From Atopsyche davidsoni (taxonomy: Eukaryota; Arthropoda; Insecta; Trichoptera; Hydrobiosidae), in the NCBI GenBank assembly GCA_022113835.1, contig JAILWY010000010.1, forward strand, positions 6,969,501 through 7,033,500: a DNA stretch of 64,000 bases, written 5' to 3'. The notes beneath the pieces were generated by a model. It was not told the origin of the DNA. It saw only the letters and a program-made list of their open reading frames with translations, and made no database searches. Position 1 is the first letter of the stretch. Each line of letters opens with the position of its first letter. The position numbers and the translations under genes were made by a program. Of the stretch, positions 51,761-62,472 are shown piece after piece.

Positions 51761-54600
51761 GGTTTTAGATGCGAGCAGGCATAAATTTTACTGTTCTGTA
51801 AAGAATTGTCGCAAGTGAAATGTTATAGGAAATATGACACTATACTCATAAATTCAATGCTTTATACATTTTATCTAATAACCTACAAGCTCAAATACCT
51901 TGGCACCAAAGTCTAAATTGACAAAATTATCCTTACTCATGTAATGCATGCATACCATCTGGTAGGGTAAACAAATATATTTATATATAGCAAGACTAGG
52001 TTTTGTAGTACATTCAATTTCCATACTAATTTACCACTTCAAAACACACAGTTTTAAAGGCAAAATACCTCGTAAATATATTTTCGAATGTTTTATTTCA
52101 ATAATACAGATTCTCTAAAATTTACAAAGAGGAGCAAAGGGCTTTCGCATTTGTTCCTAATATTTAATTTGAAAACAATCATCTGTATATAAAATATTTT
52201 TTGATACCTGTATGATATAGTTGTAATACCTAGGGAATATTTTTTTTTAAATACAGGAAATTACACCTATAGATGATGATACAATATAAAAAGGCAAATG
52301 GTGCTAATCGGATAATAAAATAAATATATATATTATTTGTTGCTAATACATACATCGCTATATATATTTATCAGTAATAAATAAGGTTTAGTTTTGCTAC
52401 TTAAAAGCAGGAATATTGCATAATTTCGCATGCAGGCATACCAGCAGACCATATAATTACTCAGCTTCCAGTGTGCTGCGCACTTTTACCGCACGCCACT
52501 GACATCTGTAGGGCAGGAAGCAAGGCATAGAGAGACAGGCCGAGTTTGCGTGCAATTCCAAGCTTTCTTAGAATCATGTACCATGAGCTTCAGTATCACT
52601 TTTATAGGTTTTCTCTTAAGGTTCGATAAATAAATGTATTCATTTTTAATTTTAGTATGTTATGGAAATGAAGTAATTAACAAATTTTAGATGTATCTGG
52701 TAAAATGATTTTTTTATTGTATTATAAAAATGTGATGATTAGCGAAAAATAAACAATGTTGTGAATACATTTTCTGATAGTATTAGGTGCCTTTTGTTTT
52801 ATAGGGAGTTATAAAAATTATCGTAGTGTGATTACTTAAAAAAATATTTTCTCTTCGCATAATTGTTTTCATTTCTTCTGCTCCGTTACACTTTAAATAT
52901 AAAAATATGAAGAAATTTAATTGATGAAATTAATGTTTCTTCTCTTTTGTCATATTGTGACTTGGTTCCTCTCGTAGAAGGCATTAAGATAAGAACGAAA
53001 TTGTTGGCAATCGTATATCAAAATAAGCAGACTATTTATAGTGCAATCAATTCTCAAGTAATAATAATTCATATCAAAGCAAAAAATTATTCTAATAAAT
53101 GAGTTTTTAGGTCTTCTAAAATCGAATCGATATTTTGGCTCGAAATTCGAGTCAATTTATTTGGGACTTAAATACCGCAAGAAACCAATTCTGTTTTGTA
53201 TTATGTAGTAATATCTAAATCAGGTCTATATAAATCGTAGCTTATTGACGATGGTGTCCCTTTATATTCTGCTTTTTATTGTATGGCTTTTCGGTGCATG
53301 ATAATCATAAAATAAAAAGTGAACCACAATCTTTAAACTGTAATCTACATAGATCTGGGGTTAAGAAAATAATTCTGCAAAAAATGTTAATTAATAGCCG
53401 TATTGTATGCAAAGTTGCGTTATAAAGGAAACAGCTTCGAACAAGATACATTAGAGCTGACAAACTGAACGAAGTCGATAAGCCAGAGTACTCTGAGAGT
53501 AAATTCGAAACGATCAAAATAACTGCGGCTGTGATCGGCTTAGTACGTCTCTGGAATTCCCCTTGTTTTCTTTCCCCTTGCAACTGAAGGATTGTATTTC
53601 CAAAGCCTGGCAGGGACGAACTAATCAGTAAGTTGTCGCTCGTTACTAAAGCGTGATGCAGTTGTTACAAATTCTCGTAACAAAACGTCCCGCCGTAACT
53701 TCAATCGCCAAACAAAAAGAAAACCATGAAAGGGGAATCCCGTTCCAACTTTTATTGTTTATTTTCATTGGCGTTTGGTTCAAGAAACTTGGTCAAGTCT
53801 TTCTTGACGATTTCAGCTCAATGTCATGTCACTGGATGTCAAAATCCTTCATAATTTTAAGAGGAATAAAATAGGAGTTTAGTCCACTCACTAGCGGCTA
53901 CTTGTTCGGCTCAGACACCTCGGTCGATCGGCACACGCCTGACACACCTGTGACACCGTGTGAATCTTTCCAGATCGTTTGCATATGAATATTTACGAAG
54001 ATCAAGTATTGCTTTTATAATTATAACGCATTAACTTATGCATAATGGAAGGCTTTTTTAATAGAAGAGCAGACTTTGAGTAGATAGATATACATAGATC
54101 TTCATGTTATAATAACTGCCATCGATTAAAATAATTTTGATTGAACTGTGCATATAAATATCCATATATTTTACTTTAGTTTTATATGATTACAAGCTCA
54201 ATACACAAAAAATATTATAAATTTAAGCAGGTTTTGTAAACCCTAAAAAAAAGCACTGTCTCCATTTTTTTTTGATTGATCAAACTTATAAATCTTTCTG
54301 GCTTATTTAACTTCTATTAAATACAATAAGCCAAACACGGCGTGTCCTAAAATACCATTTTGTGCATAATTTTACTTAAAACATATTTTTTTATTTTAAA
54401 AAATACAACAATAAAATACATAAAATAAATTTACGAGCATATAAAAAAAAAACACTATCTAAGGTGTGTATAGTTAGGCTTTATTAGTATTTGTTTTAGA
54501 TAAATATCATGTATAAATATGGTGGTAATAATATCGAAAATGAAAATGGCAGATGTATCAATGTGTCTCCTATTTTGATCTCGAATGAATAATATGAGTG

Positions 54601-54710
54601 TCGTCATCATCATCATTATTGACGGCCGTCGACACTGCTCGACGAAAGCCTACCCAGGTCAACAGCGCTCTTCCATATCTGTAGACCATCAACCACGCTG
54701 GGCAAGGATA
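54601..54710. mobile_element. Degenerate LINE-like relic beside a short CAT-repeat tract
   Basis: CATCATCATCATTATT is followed by GACGGCCGTCGACACTGCTC and GACGAAAGCCTACCCAGG. This resembles a widespread lepidopteran non-LTR repeat with the pattern CATCATCA... CGTCCACTGCTGGAC-AAGGCCT. The resemblance rests on recall of that repeat and on degenerate matches, so confidence is limited. Confidence 0.4.
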
Positions 54711-55219
54711 TCAGTAAGTATTTACTAAACTCCCTACAAAGATAGAAAATACCAGAAACAGCCAAGGTAAAACATATAAAAATAATGCGAATTTTTTCGG
54801 AACTATTATTATTTTTCTACGCAAATCCTTTTTTAATAGTTGCTAAATACGATTGGGTAATTGAAATTATTTTTAGCTTTGTAAAAATGTAATAATTCCT
54901 ATTGAGTAAATGAAGAATGACGACCACAGTTCGGCAAATACGTTCGTCCAACCAGTTCGGAAATAATAAACACATCTCGGTATACTTTTACTCCGTGTAT
55001 CAAGTATACAAGATATTCATGAATCACGAAAAGATATATATTTATCTCAATGCATTTATTTTTAAAATATGAGCAGCAAATACGCGGACTAAACATAAAA
55101 TAAAAGATTGATTGAAGAAATGAAATCGATAATTTTTTTCACAATAAAGAATGATAAAAATAATAAACAATATCCGTCTAATGTGTGATTATGAAGTTTG
55201 ATTGAAATTGAATTGCATA

Positions 55220-55227
55220 TGACGTCA
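55220..55227. promoter_or_regulatory. Perfect CRE palindrome TGACGTCA
   Basis: An exact consensus CREB/ATF site in AT-rich DNA about 0.7 kb past the donor of the 56-kb exon, so inside its putative first intron. Its function is unproven. Confidence 0.3.
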
Positions 55228-55887
55228 CAGCCTGCAATTTATTTTGTAATCATACAGTTGTAAATATTAAAAGCTTTAAAATGTAAAGCAAGCTATGACG
55301 GCACGAAGCTGAGGTTTGCTTGGGCTTGTTTTAGCAAATGACTTCTAAGATGGTGTGTGGTTTAGTTTTTGGAGGTAGATGAAAGACATGTACCTACCCA
55401 AAAAAAACCGTCGTGCACATGGTTGTGTAATGTGTATCTAAAAATATATGTAAATAATTATTAATAATGTACTATGTTAAACCAATATTGAAAATAGTAT
55501 AATTTTTATTATGTGTTATTTTTAGTTAAGTAAACAATTACAAAAAAGTTGTAGTAAATAACAGTATTTAGGTTAGGTATCCAACTTTCGTACTTTTTTT
55601 ATTTTTAAATGAGTTGATATTTTTTTAAAATATTTTTAGTTTTTAAACTTAAATATGTATTGCGCAATTACACTAATTTCAATATTTTTTTAAAATTAGT
55701 AATAATAATATTAACTTGACGTCATATTTATGTGAACATTACCTCATTCACAGTGTTGTTGTGACAGTCGTAAATAAGAAAGAATAGAACTAAGCTAATT
55801 TATTAAACAAAAATATAATAACAATAAACATTGTATTAAGAAGCAGATGACATTATATGATTGAGTATGAAACCGGCAATAACTCAC

Positions 55888-56059
55888 CTGCAGGGCCTTC
55901 CTCGTATGGAGGCATTAAGCCAGGATTATCAACAACCTCTGACACTAAGGAATCTGAAGAAAGGGCTGCAGACATATCCGAGGCTACACCTGCTTTCGAT
56001 TGACTCGTAGATGCGGCAACAGAGCTGGGAACGCTCATCCTAGTAGCCTCTTCGTGCAT
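55888..56059 (-). CDS. Candidate first coding exon of an unidentified minus-strand gene
   Basis: The open frame ends at a good splice donor (GCAG|GTGAGT; intron begins at 55887), leaving phase 1. The first Met in the frame is at 56059 (MHEEATRM..., context AAAATG); a second, also usable, is at 56038. The peptide is rich in Ser, Ala and Val and runs to ...NPGLMPPYEEGPAG, typical of a disordered N terminus. The frame stays open upstream for about 55 more codons to a stop at 56225-56227, which could be 5' UTR or could mean that an internal exon starts near 56224; no good acceptor is visible there. I do not recognise the protein. GC content is higher than in the surroundings. If this is a first exon, the next exon must lie to the left, so part of the gene-poor region would be intron. 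Confidence 0.45.
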
Positions 56060-56245
56060 TTTATCACAATACACCACCACCGCCGCAGTGTTCAAGTCTT
56101 TTTTGTACTCAAACGAGTACAAAAAACTATTATCAATTAATTTTTGGCCGTATAACAGTAGGTTATTAATTATTTCACAAGTATAAGTCAAACTTTTGCA
56201 ATGTAGGTCTCTAGGCCACTTCACTTACACTTTACATTCAGACAT
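56060..56245 (-). promoter_or_regulatory. Putative 5' leader of the 56-kb exon, with short in-frame uORF and perfect hairpin
   Basis: Upstream of the candidate start, the minus strand carries a 6-codon uORF (ATG at 56245, TAA at 56225-56227) in the same frame as the following open frame. It also carries a perfect 12-bp stem with a 4-nt loop (56099-56126). Both would sit in the transcript leader if transcription starts to the right of 56245. No TATA box or initiator was assigned. Confidence 0.3.
56099..56126. repeat. Perfect 12-bp hairpin with 4-nt loop in a candidate 5' leader
   Basis: TTTTTTGTACTC pairs with GAGTACAAAAAA across AAAC (plus-strand reading). It sits in the stop-free stretch upstream of the Met at 56059. 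Confidence 0.9.
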
Positions 56246-59200
56246 TACTTGAAAATCAACCTAGAGGCTATATTCATGACTGACATTGAAAAGACTTGGT
56301 ACCGGGCATAGATTTTTTTTAAATTTAACACATCCATATTGTTAAAAACGCAATGGTACTGAAGTTATTTTATATTCATTCTTTTTAAAAACGTATTAAG
56401 ACTTTATTGCACTTGTAAAACATATATAAAATGGACAATAAATATAAATATTGTAAAATTTATATTTTTGTATTTATTATGTCATTATTATTAAATATTA
56501 AATACCTAAAGAATTGACAAGTTAATTTTAAAACAAATATTTGGTCAATACTAATGATCGTTGTCGTACTTCGTAATAATTGAATAGCACAATTTTAAAG
56601 GGATATAAGACATCCTTTATGATTCAATTGTGCTTCTATGAGTGAATACGAATTCTATTAAATATTTGTCGTAATTATTATGTTAAATAAATCACTTCTG
56701 CATTATAAATTACAAAATTTAATGCACAATACATTCACGAGTTCTCTAATGTAGGTCATGAAGACGGTATTGTATTTTACAAGGTCAAACGATAATTTTA
56801 TCACTGGACTATTGGAAATTTAATAACTTTTTTTTATTCGTCTATAGGATAGCATCCCAAAAAATAGCAGCACGGATGGGTTTTAAAATAAAACAAAAAA
56901 TACCAAACTTGACTATGTAGGTCACACAAAGCAATGCTCGTGGCCTCTACTAACGCCATCTATTGAACTCAAAAACAGCCTGTTTGAATATCTCCCGCTC
57001 TCGTGGATATCATTTTTTCTACAGTGAATAAAAAAATTAATTAAAAATCAACGTTCAATAGAAAACATTGATTTGTTAATCGATTCCCTGAAGTTGGTTC
57101 ATCAATAGTATAATTTAGTTTTCCGGCTGTCATAGTTTCAATTTGTAAACTAGACAGTTTTTGCGTAATTATGAAAAAATGAGTATGTAAACTAATAGCT
57201 TCATAAATAAAAAAATAAATTTGGGTAATATTAAAATTAAATACACATGTTTAGTTAAAATTAATACAATATATATTAATAATTTTGGCCTGAAGATAGC
57301 GCCTCGATTCTCTCTTGCGCTGTGGCAACGTTACCAAAGTGCTGCCACTTGATAAATATTAAAAATAAGATAAATATTTACTTGAAATGAAAGCATAATA
57401 TTTATTATTGGATGAAAATATTATTAATAATAAAAAATTTGGAATAATTTAACACTATTTTTGTGCAAGATTTTTGAAAAAAATGATAATAATTGTACAG
57501 ATATTAAAAATTATTATTCAAGCATATCAATATAAAAATAATTTATATATTATTTGATGATCGATCTTTTTGTAAAATATTTCTGTTTACCTAATCACAC
57601 TCAAAATTTTATATATAAATGGATGATTATTAAAAACCTGAAATTGTACATTTTACAGGTAGTCCAACTCTTAAAAATATAATCAAATAAAGATTTTTAA
57701 AATTATGTATTTGTGAATATGTATTTAAGTATATATATATATATATATATGCTAATAATTTAATAAGAAAAATGTCTTTTTCAAATATAAAAAAGTAAAA
57801 TAATGCCAACGAATTATTTTATTTGGTTTCTTAAAATGTTATAGGAATGAAAATGGCAATAATAATTTAGAGTTATTTTTATGAATTATGTAAAAAAATT
57901 CTTTAGAAATATTAAAGGAGAAGAATGTTAATATTTAAAAAGATTTCAATATTATTTGCGGAAAATAATGCCCGTTACCACTTGTAAACAATTAACAAAG
58001 GCTTATTTTTCAATAATTGGTGCGGCTGATCCAAGCCAATTTGGAATATAGCCCTATAGATGATGTCTTTTCAAAAGTCAATTTAAAAATTATAAAGTAC
58101 TAATAAACGTTATGAATTATACTGCTAAGAAAGCAATGAGAGAGTTGTTTGAATGAAACAGCATAGTTACATATTTATTTTATTGAAAATCTTAAAAAAA
58201 TATTTCATAATTTTTGCCACATGATGTAAAAAAAGGAATACAAAAAGACTATTAATACAATTATTATTAAGTAACAGTTGATACGCAGATACTCATGTAT
58301 GAATATGTTTGTAAGTTCTGGTCCTATTTTTGATAGTGATAGTTGATAAATATTGAGACGAGTTCATGTTTCATCTTATTTTTTACATTTTGGTTCAAAT
58401 AAAAAGATAATTTGCATGAAAATAATTCCAGTACAAAAATTACAAAAACAGAAAATGAAAACAAGGTCACAATTTAGCACCAAATAGAAATACACAATGT
58501 ACACATAGTAAGGCAGCATTTATCTTTTTTGTATTCAAGTTAAAAATAAGTGTATTTTTTACAAATACAAGATTATTTCACACATTACAGATAAGCATCC
58601 ATTCATTTAAACTAAATTTGCAAAAGAAATGTTTGCTATGATAATGTTAAAAAATCGCTGCTGTTTTACGCTAAAAGCACATGTGAAAATTATCATTTAC
58701 TATTACAAACTATTGATTGTAATGTACACAAAAAAAATCAATAGGAAACAGGTAATGCAGTTGAGAACTTGAAATTGTCATTATTAAGTTTGGATAAAAA
58801 AGAGGACACTATGAAAGAATTTTTCAAATATTATCTTTTATGAAAAATAAGTTATAATCAAAAACAGATTAATATTGATGATTTAAAGAAATCTGATACC
58901 TGAAATATAATCCCTTATCATATTCAACATAAGCAACAAACAGTAAATAATAAGTTGATATGTACAGTTAAATTATTTGTGTTCACGCAATTTTATATAT
59001 TTATGTCATGTAGGGCGCAGAGGCAATAGCTTTTAAAAGTATAAAAACTGAAACAATAAACGCCAGCTTGTGAATATAAAGTTGATACTTATCATAAACC
59101 AGGCAAGCAATGATTTTTTATACAAAATTAGAAAACATATTTATATAGCATTATATATGTGAAAAACAAATTGTACATGTTTGAAATATAATACCATATT

Positions 59201-60060
59201 TAAGCAGGTATCTACATATGCACCAATCAAAAACAATATAGATGGTTATACTTTATGATTTTACAGCATTTATACTGGAACACCTGAAACACTATTAAAT
59301 AAAATAGGGGATACCACGAAACAACAAATAATATAAACTTACTTAATTGATTATTGCAATATTTTATTTCCAAACAATAAAATTAGTTTATGAAATTATT
59401 GCCAACAAATTTATTTTAGAATAAAAGTAGTTCCATTACAATATAAGGCACATGTTTACCATCTTTTCAAGGGTTATTTACTAAAATAATAAAAATAAAT
59501 CGGCAGGGTAGTGTGTTCCGGCTAAATCACGGTTATAAAATATACTATCACAATTGTAGCTTACAGTTAAATTATATATACCCAACATTTAATAAATCCT
59601 TTATGAACAAAATATAACTCTGGGCATTATGTATGTATCACTCCAATATACTTGAAATATTATTACAATATTTTGAGTTCAGTTAAATTTTATAATTTTT
59701 AATTCAGTCCCTTATGCTTTCTTTTGGATATTTCACTATAATTTAATCCATAGAAACTACAATATGGATTTTACTGAGAAACAACAATATTTATGTTTAT
59801 GTAATATGAATAAATGCCAACAAAACTAGTTATAACACATTATAGTTTTTTTTTATGAACGATTCTTATAAAAATAAAAACATATAAAAATATATTTGTA
59901 AATTAAAGATAAAGTGATTTCTTTATAAAGAAAATTTAAATGCTAGCATTTTGATGATGAACTAATCACCATCTTCAAATTGTAAGTTACTGAATAAATA
60001 AAAATACTTAAACATGATTAAAATAATATGAAATATTAATTAGAGCATACATTAAGTAAA
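56246..60060. other. AT-rich spacer, including the 3' flank of the ZDHHC24-like gene
   Basis: Very AT-rich, with a (TA)n tract at 57730 and GC pockets at 56930-57010 and 57290-57350. The polyadenylation site of the acyltransferase gene should lie just left of 60061 but is not clear. Confidence 0.45.
57730..57750. repeat. (TA)n microsatellite, 21 bp
   Basis: Perfect alternating TA run. Confidence 0.95.
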
Positions 60061-60888
60061 TTATTCAATTTTGATGATAAATTTAGGTTTCCATACTGTT
60101 CCATTACCAATAAAAGGACTATTTATAAAGGGCGATAACCATGCCATATACCATTTTGTACCAAATACTTCTGTGATATTTTTTTTCCACCCATTATTAT
60201 AATTATATTGACTAGGCTTTTTAAAATCTGGAGTTATTCTGCCTGTAAGGATAAGTCTAGAATAGAAAAGCACAAGATACCCAGTAAATAAATTTGCAAT
60301 TACATTTATTATAAAGATTAATATATGAAAACTTTCATCATTCATATCTACGAACACTGCAACAAAAGGAAAAAGGAATTTCATGAAAGCAAACCATCCA
60401 GAAGCGGACCAATTTATATAATATGACAAATATATGAGATTTAAAAAAAATGTGTATAGCGTGGAGACAAATATATAGAACACATAACCATAGAAATATC
60501 TATAGTTATAATAGCCAATACAACAGCCAAAAAAGTTACAATGATGGTCTCTTTTTAATATGCAAACATTGCAAACATAACAATGCCAGGATCTTGGAGG
60601 AGTCATAGCTTCGCAGACGGAGCAAAGTCGCCAGTCTTCTTGGGGGGAGGGTAATACCACATTGCGAATAGTACCAGGCCCTCGTACACCAAAAACTATA
60701 TTTCCAGCAACATTATGCACAAGGAACCCGGCCAAAAAGAAGTTAATAAAATAAACTAAACTCCACTTCTCACAAATTATCGGGAGTATGTAGAATACTT
60801 CATAAATATAGAATATTGGGATAGATATGGCAGCTATGCTGACATAACCAATATCCCCTTTATCCGGTACCCAATTCGGCAAATGCAT
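60061..60888 (-). CDS. ZDHHC24-like palmitoyltransferase (DHHC protein S-acyltransferase), complete single-exon gene
   Basis: A 275-residue open frame encodes a membrane enzyme expected to attach palmitate to cysteines of target proteins at the Golgi/ER; the substrate is unknown. Hydrophobic segments lie near residues 15-37, 44-66, 132-157, 165-182 and 187-212. The cysteine-rich domain spans about 86-136: C89-x2-C92, H102-C103, C106, C109, then D114-H115-H116-C117 (C117 catalytic), C122/C123 and NYR at 128-130. The C-terminal part (NITEVFG at 237-243, then WLSPF and SPFIGNG) follows the layout of ZDHHC24, also a small family member of about 280 residues. The usual TTxE position reads ITPD (218-221), a divergence also partial in ZDHHC24. 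No intron interrupts the frame. The start is the first in-frame Met and has A at -3. A short overlapping out-of-frame uORF precedes it. The GTDC1 stop lies 1.3 kb upstream on the same strand. The family is certain; the orthology is likely. Confidence 0.93.
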   Translation of the reverse strand: MHLPNWVPDKGDIGYVSIAAISIPIFYIYEVFYILPIICEKWSLVYFINFFLAGFLVHNVAGNIVFGVRGPGTIRNVVLPSPQEDWRLCSVCEAMTPPRSWHCYVCNVCILKRDHHCNFFGCCIGYYNYRYFYGYVFYIFVSTLYTFFLNLIYLSYYINWSASGWFAFMKFLFPFVAVFVDMNDESFHILIFIINVIANLFTGYLVLFYSRLILTGRITPDFKKPSQYNYNNGWKKNITEVFGTKWYMAWLSPFINSPFIGNGTVWKPKFIIKIE

Positions 60889-60895
60889 TTTTCAT
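60860..60895 (-). promoter_or_regulatory. uORF overlapping the ZDHHC24-like start codon
   Basis: An ATG seven bases before the enzyme's start codon opens an 11-codon frame (MKNAFAELGTG) that ends 29 bases inside the coding sequence, in another frame. Its context is weak (T at -3) while the main start has A at -3, so leaky scanning would allow both. It matters only if the transcript begins upstream of 60895, which the sequence does not prove. Confidence 0.4.
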
Positions 60896-62225
60896 TAAGC
60901 CTGTTATTTCTTTCCCTTACTTTACAAGGAATGTGTTATAAATACCAACAAATTGGTGAATTAGTATCAGTATAGTAACCCATAACCAATATTTCATAGA
61001 TAAAATTTAGTTATCTGTCATCTCGAGTTGCCAGATTGAAATTTTGCTAAAACAAACAATATTAAGTTGCAGAGTATTTTTTCTTACAACTGAAGTTTTT
61101 AGAAACCATTGATATATATATGATATATATATATATATATAAATAATTTAAGTGATAATTAAAAAAAAGATATTGCATTCAAAGTAGTAACTTTCACTGC
61201 TGCTAAATTTGTCACAACGCTCAACTTGGTCTGACCTCGTTGGTCGGGTTTTTATATGCCAAAAAAACATACTAAAAGAAAACCAGGAAAAAAGATTATT
61301 TTAGATATTGTGAAGTTTTGAATGTTTTTTCGAAACGAATTAAAGTATTGACTTGATCTTTGATAGTGACATTTCACTTCTACTTAGCATTATTTTTCAG
61401 TAACAGACGAGATATTTTTTGAGTAGTAGTACTGTCAGAATAACTCTTGTTTTTCCTGGGTATATATTACCATATTTGATTGATTGTCGTTGATAGGTAG
61501 ATTATAATGAATCACTATCAAATTATTCCGTTTGTGTATGTATGCTTCATCTTTAGGATTGCAATTTCATTTGTTATAATAAATTAAACAATTAGTTCTA
61601 GAAAGACATTTTATTATATTAATGTGGACTGACAAATTAGTTTAAACACATATAAATGTCATATAAGATTTACACAACACAGATTTATTAGTAGAGTAAT
61701 TAAAGTTCACAAATAAATAAATTTAAAAAACATTTGAATGTTGTTTCAGAATGGACTAACAAAGGTCCGAATACATCAACTAGTCTATATGACAACAACT
61801 GTGGGTAAACTGCAGCCGTGGAAGGGCCGGCAGCAACTGTATTTTCAACATGTACTTTTTCTATGATTATATATGTAAGGAAGTAATATTCTAGTAAACT
61901 ATGGAGTTTCAAGAATTTCTACATAATTGTCACGAAGAAAAAGAAAATGCTCCCTAAAATGAAGTTTATATTTAAATTAAAATAAAATAATCATTATATA
62001 CAAAAAAAAATTTAACAGAAAAATTATATAAATAAGAGAACGGAAATTTAACAATGAAAATTTTTAAACTCCTGACAAAATTTTTGAAATATATATTTCT
62101 AAAGCAATTTATCAATATTTGTATCAAATTAGTACTAAGTATTCAGGATTGAATTTATCTCTTATTTTAGATTATGCGATATGTGGAGCTTATTTCCTAA
62201 GTTTTTCTTAAATATATTATTGTGT
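60896..62225. other. Spacer between the ZDHHC24-like start and the GTDC1 stop
   Basis: It should contain the GTDC1 3' UTR and the acyltransferase promoter. It holds the (TA)n tract at 61112. The minus-strand frame at 61700-61912 has no domain. Confidence 0.45.
61112..61140. repeat. (TA)n microsatellite with one GA interruption
   Basis: Alternating TA broken once, between the ZDHHC24-like gene and the GTDC1 terminal exon. Confidence 0.93.
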
Positions 62226-62472
62226 TCAATTTTCAGGGTTGCACCGAAGCAAAGATAAATATTCAGGGAGTAGATGTTCAGTGTTAAATTCTGTTGTATC
62301 AAATTTAAAATGCTGCTTTATATTTGAAAATATTTCTGAAGACCTGCACCATGAACAAAGCTTTTCTAGAAGTTCATCCCTATTGTTGTAGAGATACTCC
62401 TTTGGGTAAAGTTCTGGATACACTAGTTTGTTAGGCAGCAGTGGCACGCAACCGCAATGAACAGCTTCCAAG
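62226..62472 (-). CDS. GTDC1: GTDC1 / QTMAN terminal exon (tRNA-queuosine alpha-mannosyltransferase, C-terminal part)
   Basis: This is the last coding exon, 81 full codons plus one base, ending in a stop at 62226-62228. The peptide begins LEAVHCGCVPLLPNKLVYPE and continues LYPKEYLY. It matches the conserved GTDC1 stretch LEAV-CGC-P--P--LVYPE--P-EYLY, part of the GT-B sugar-nucleotide-binding half of this GT4-type enzyme. Known family role: transfer of mannose to queuosine at the wobble base of tRNA-Asp, in the cytosol. The acceptor is TTTTTTCAG just upstream (62473-62481); the exon starts with the third base of a split codon, as expected inside the FGVAM/LEAV region. The tail after the conserved block is divergent, ending LLRCNPEN. 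Human GTDC1 is about 460 residues, so most of the gene lies to the right of the window; no further exon was recognised up to 64000. Confidence 0.9.

Larger units (their letters stand above)
51761..55887. other. AT-rich non-coding stretch, possibly intron of the 56-kb exon
   Basis: It holds the 54.6-kb LINE-like relic, a GC pocket at 53880-53960 and the CRE at 55220. No exon was recognised on either strand. Confidence 0.4.

Noticed and set aside
55380..55400. miR-71-like start (TGAAAGACATG)
   Set aside because: The match stops after eleven bases and no hairpin partner is visible. No other conserved miRNA sequence I could recall was seen in the window.
61700..61912. 70-codon minus-strand open frame between the two recognised genes
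   Set aside because: No similarity to GTDC1 or DHHC proteins and no conserved motif; probably GTDC1 3' flank.
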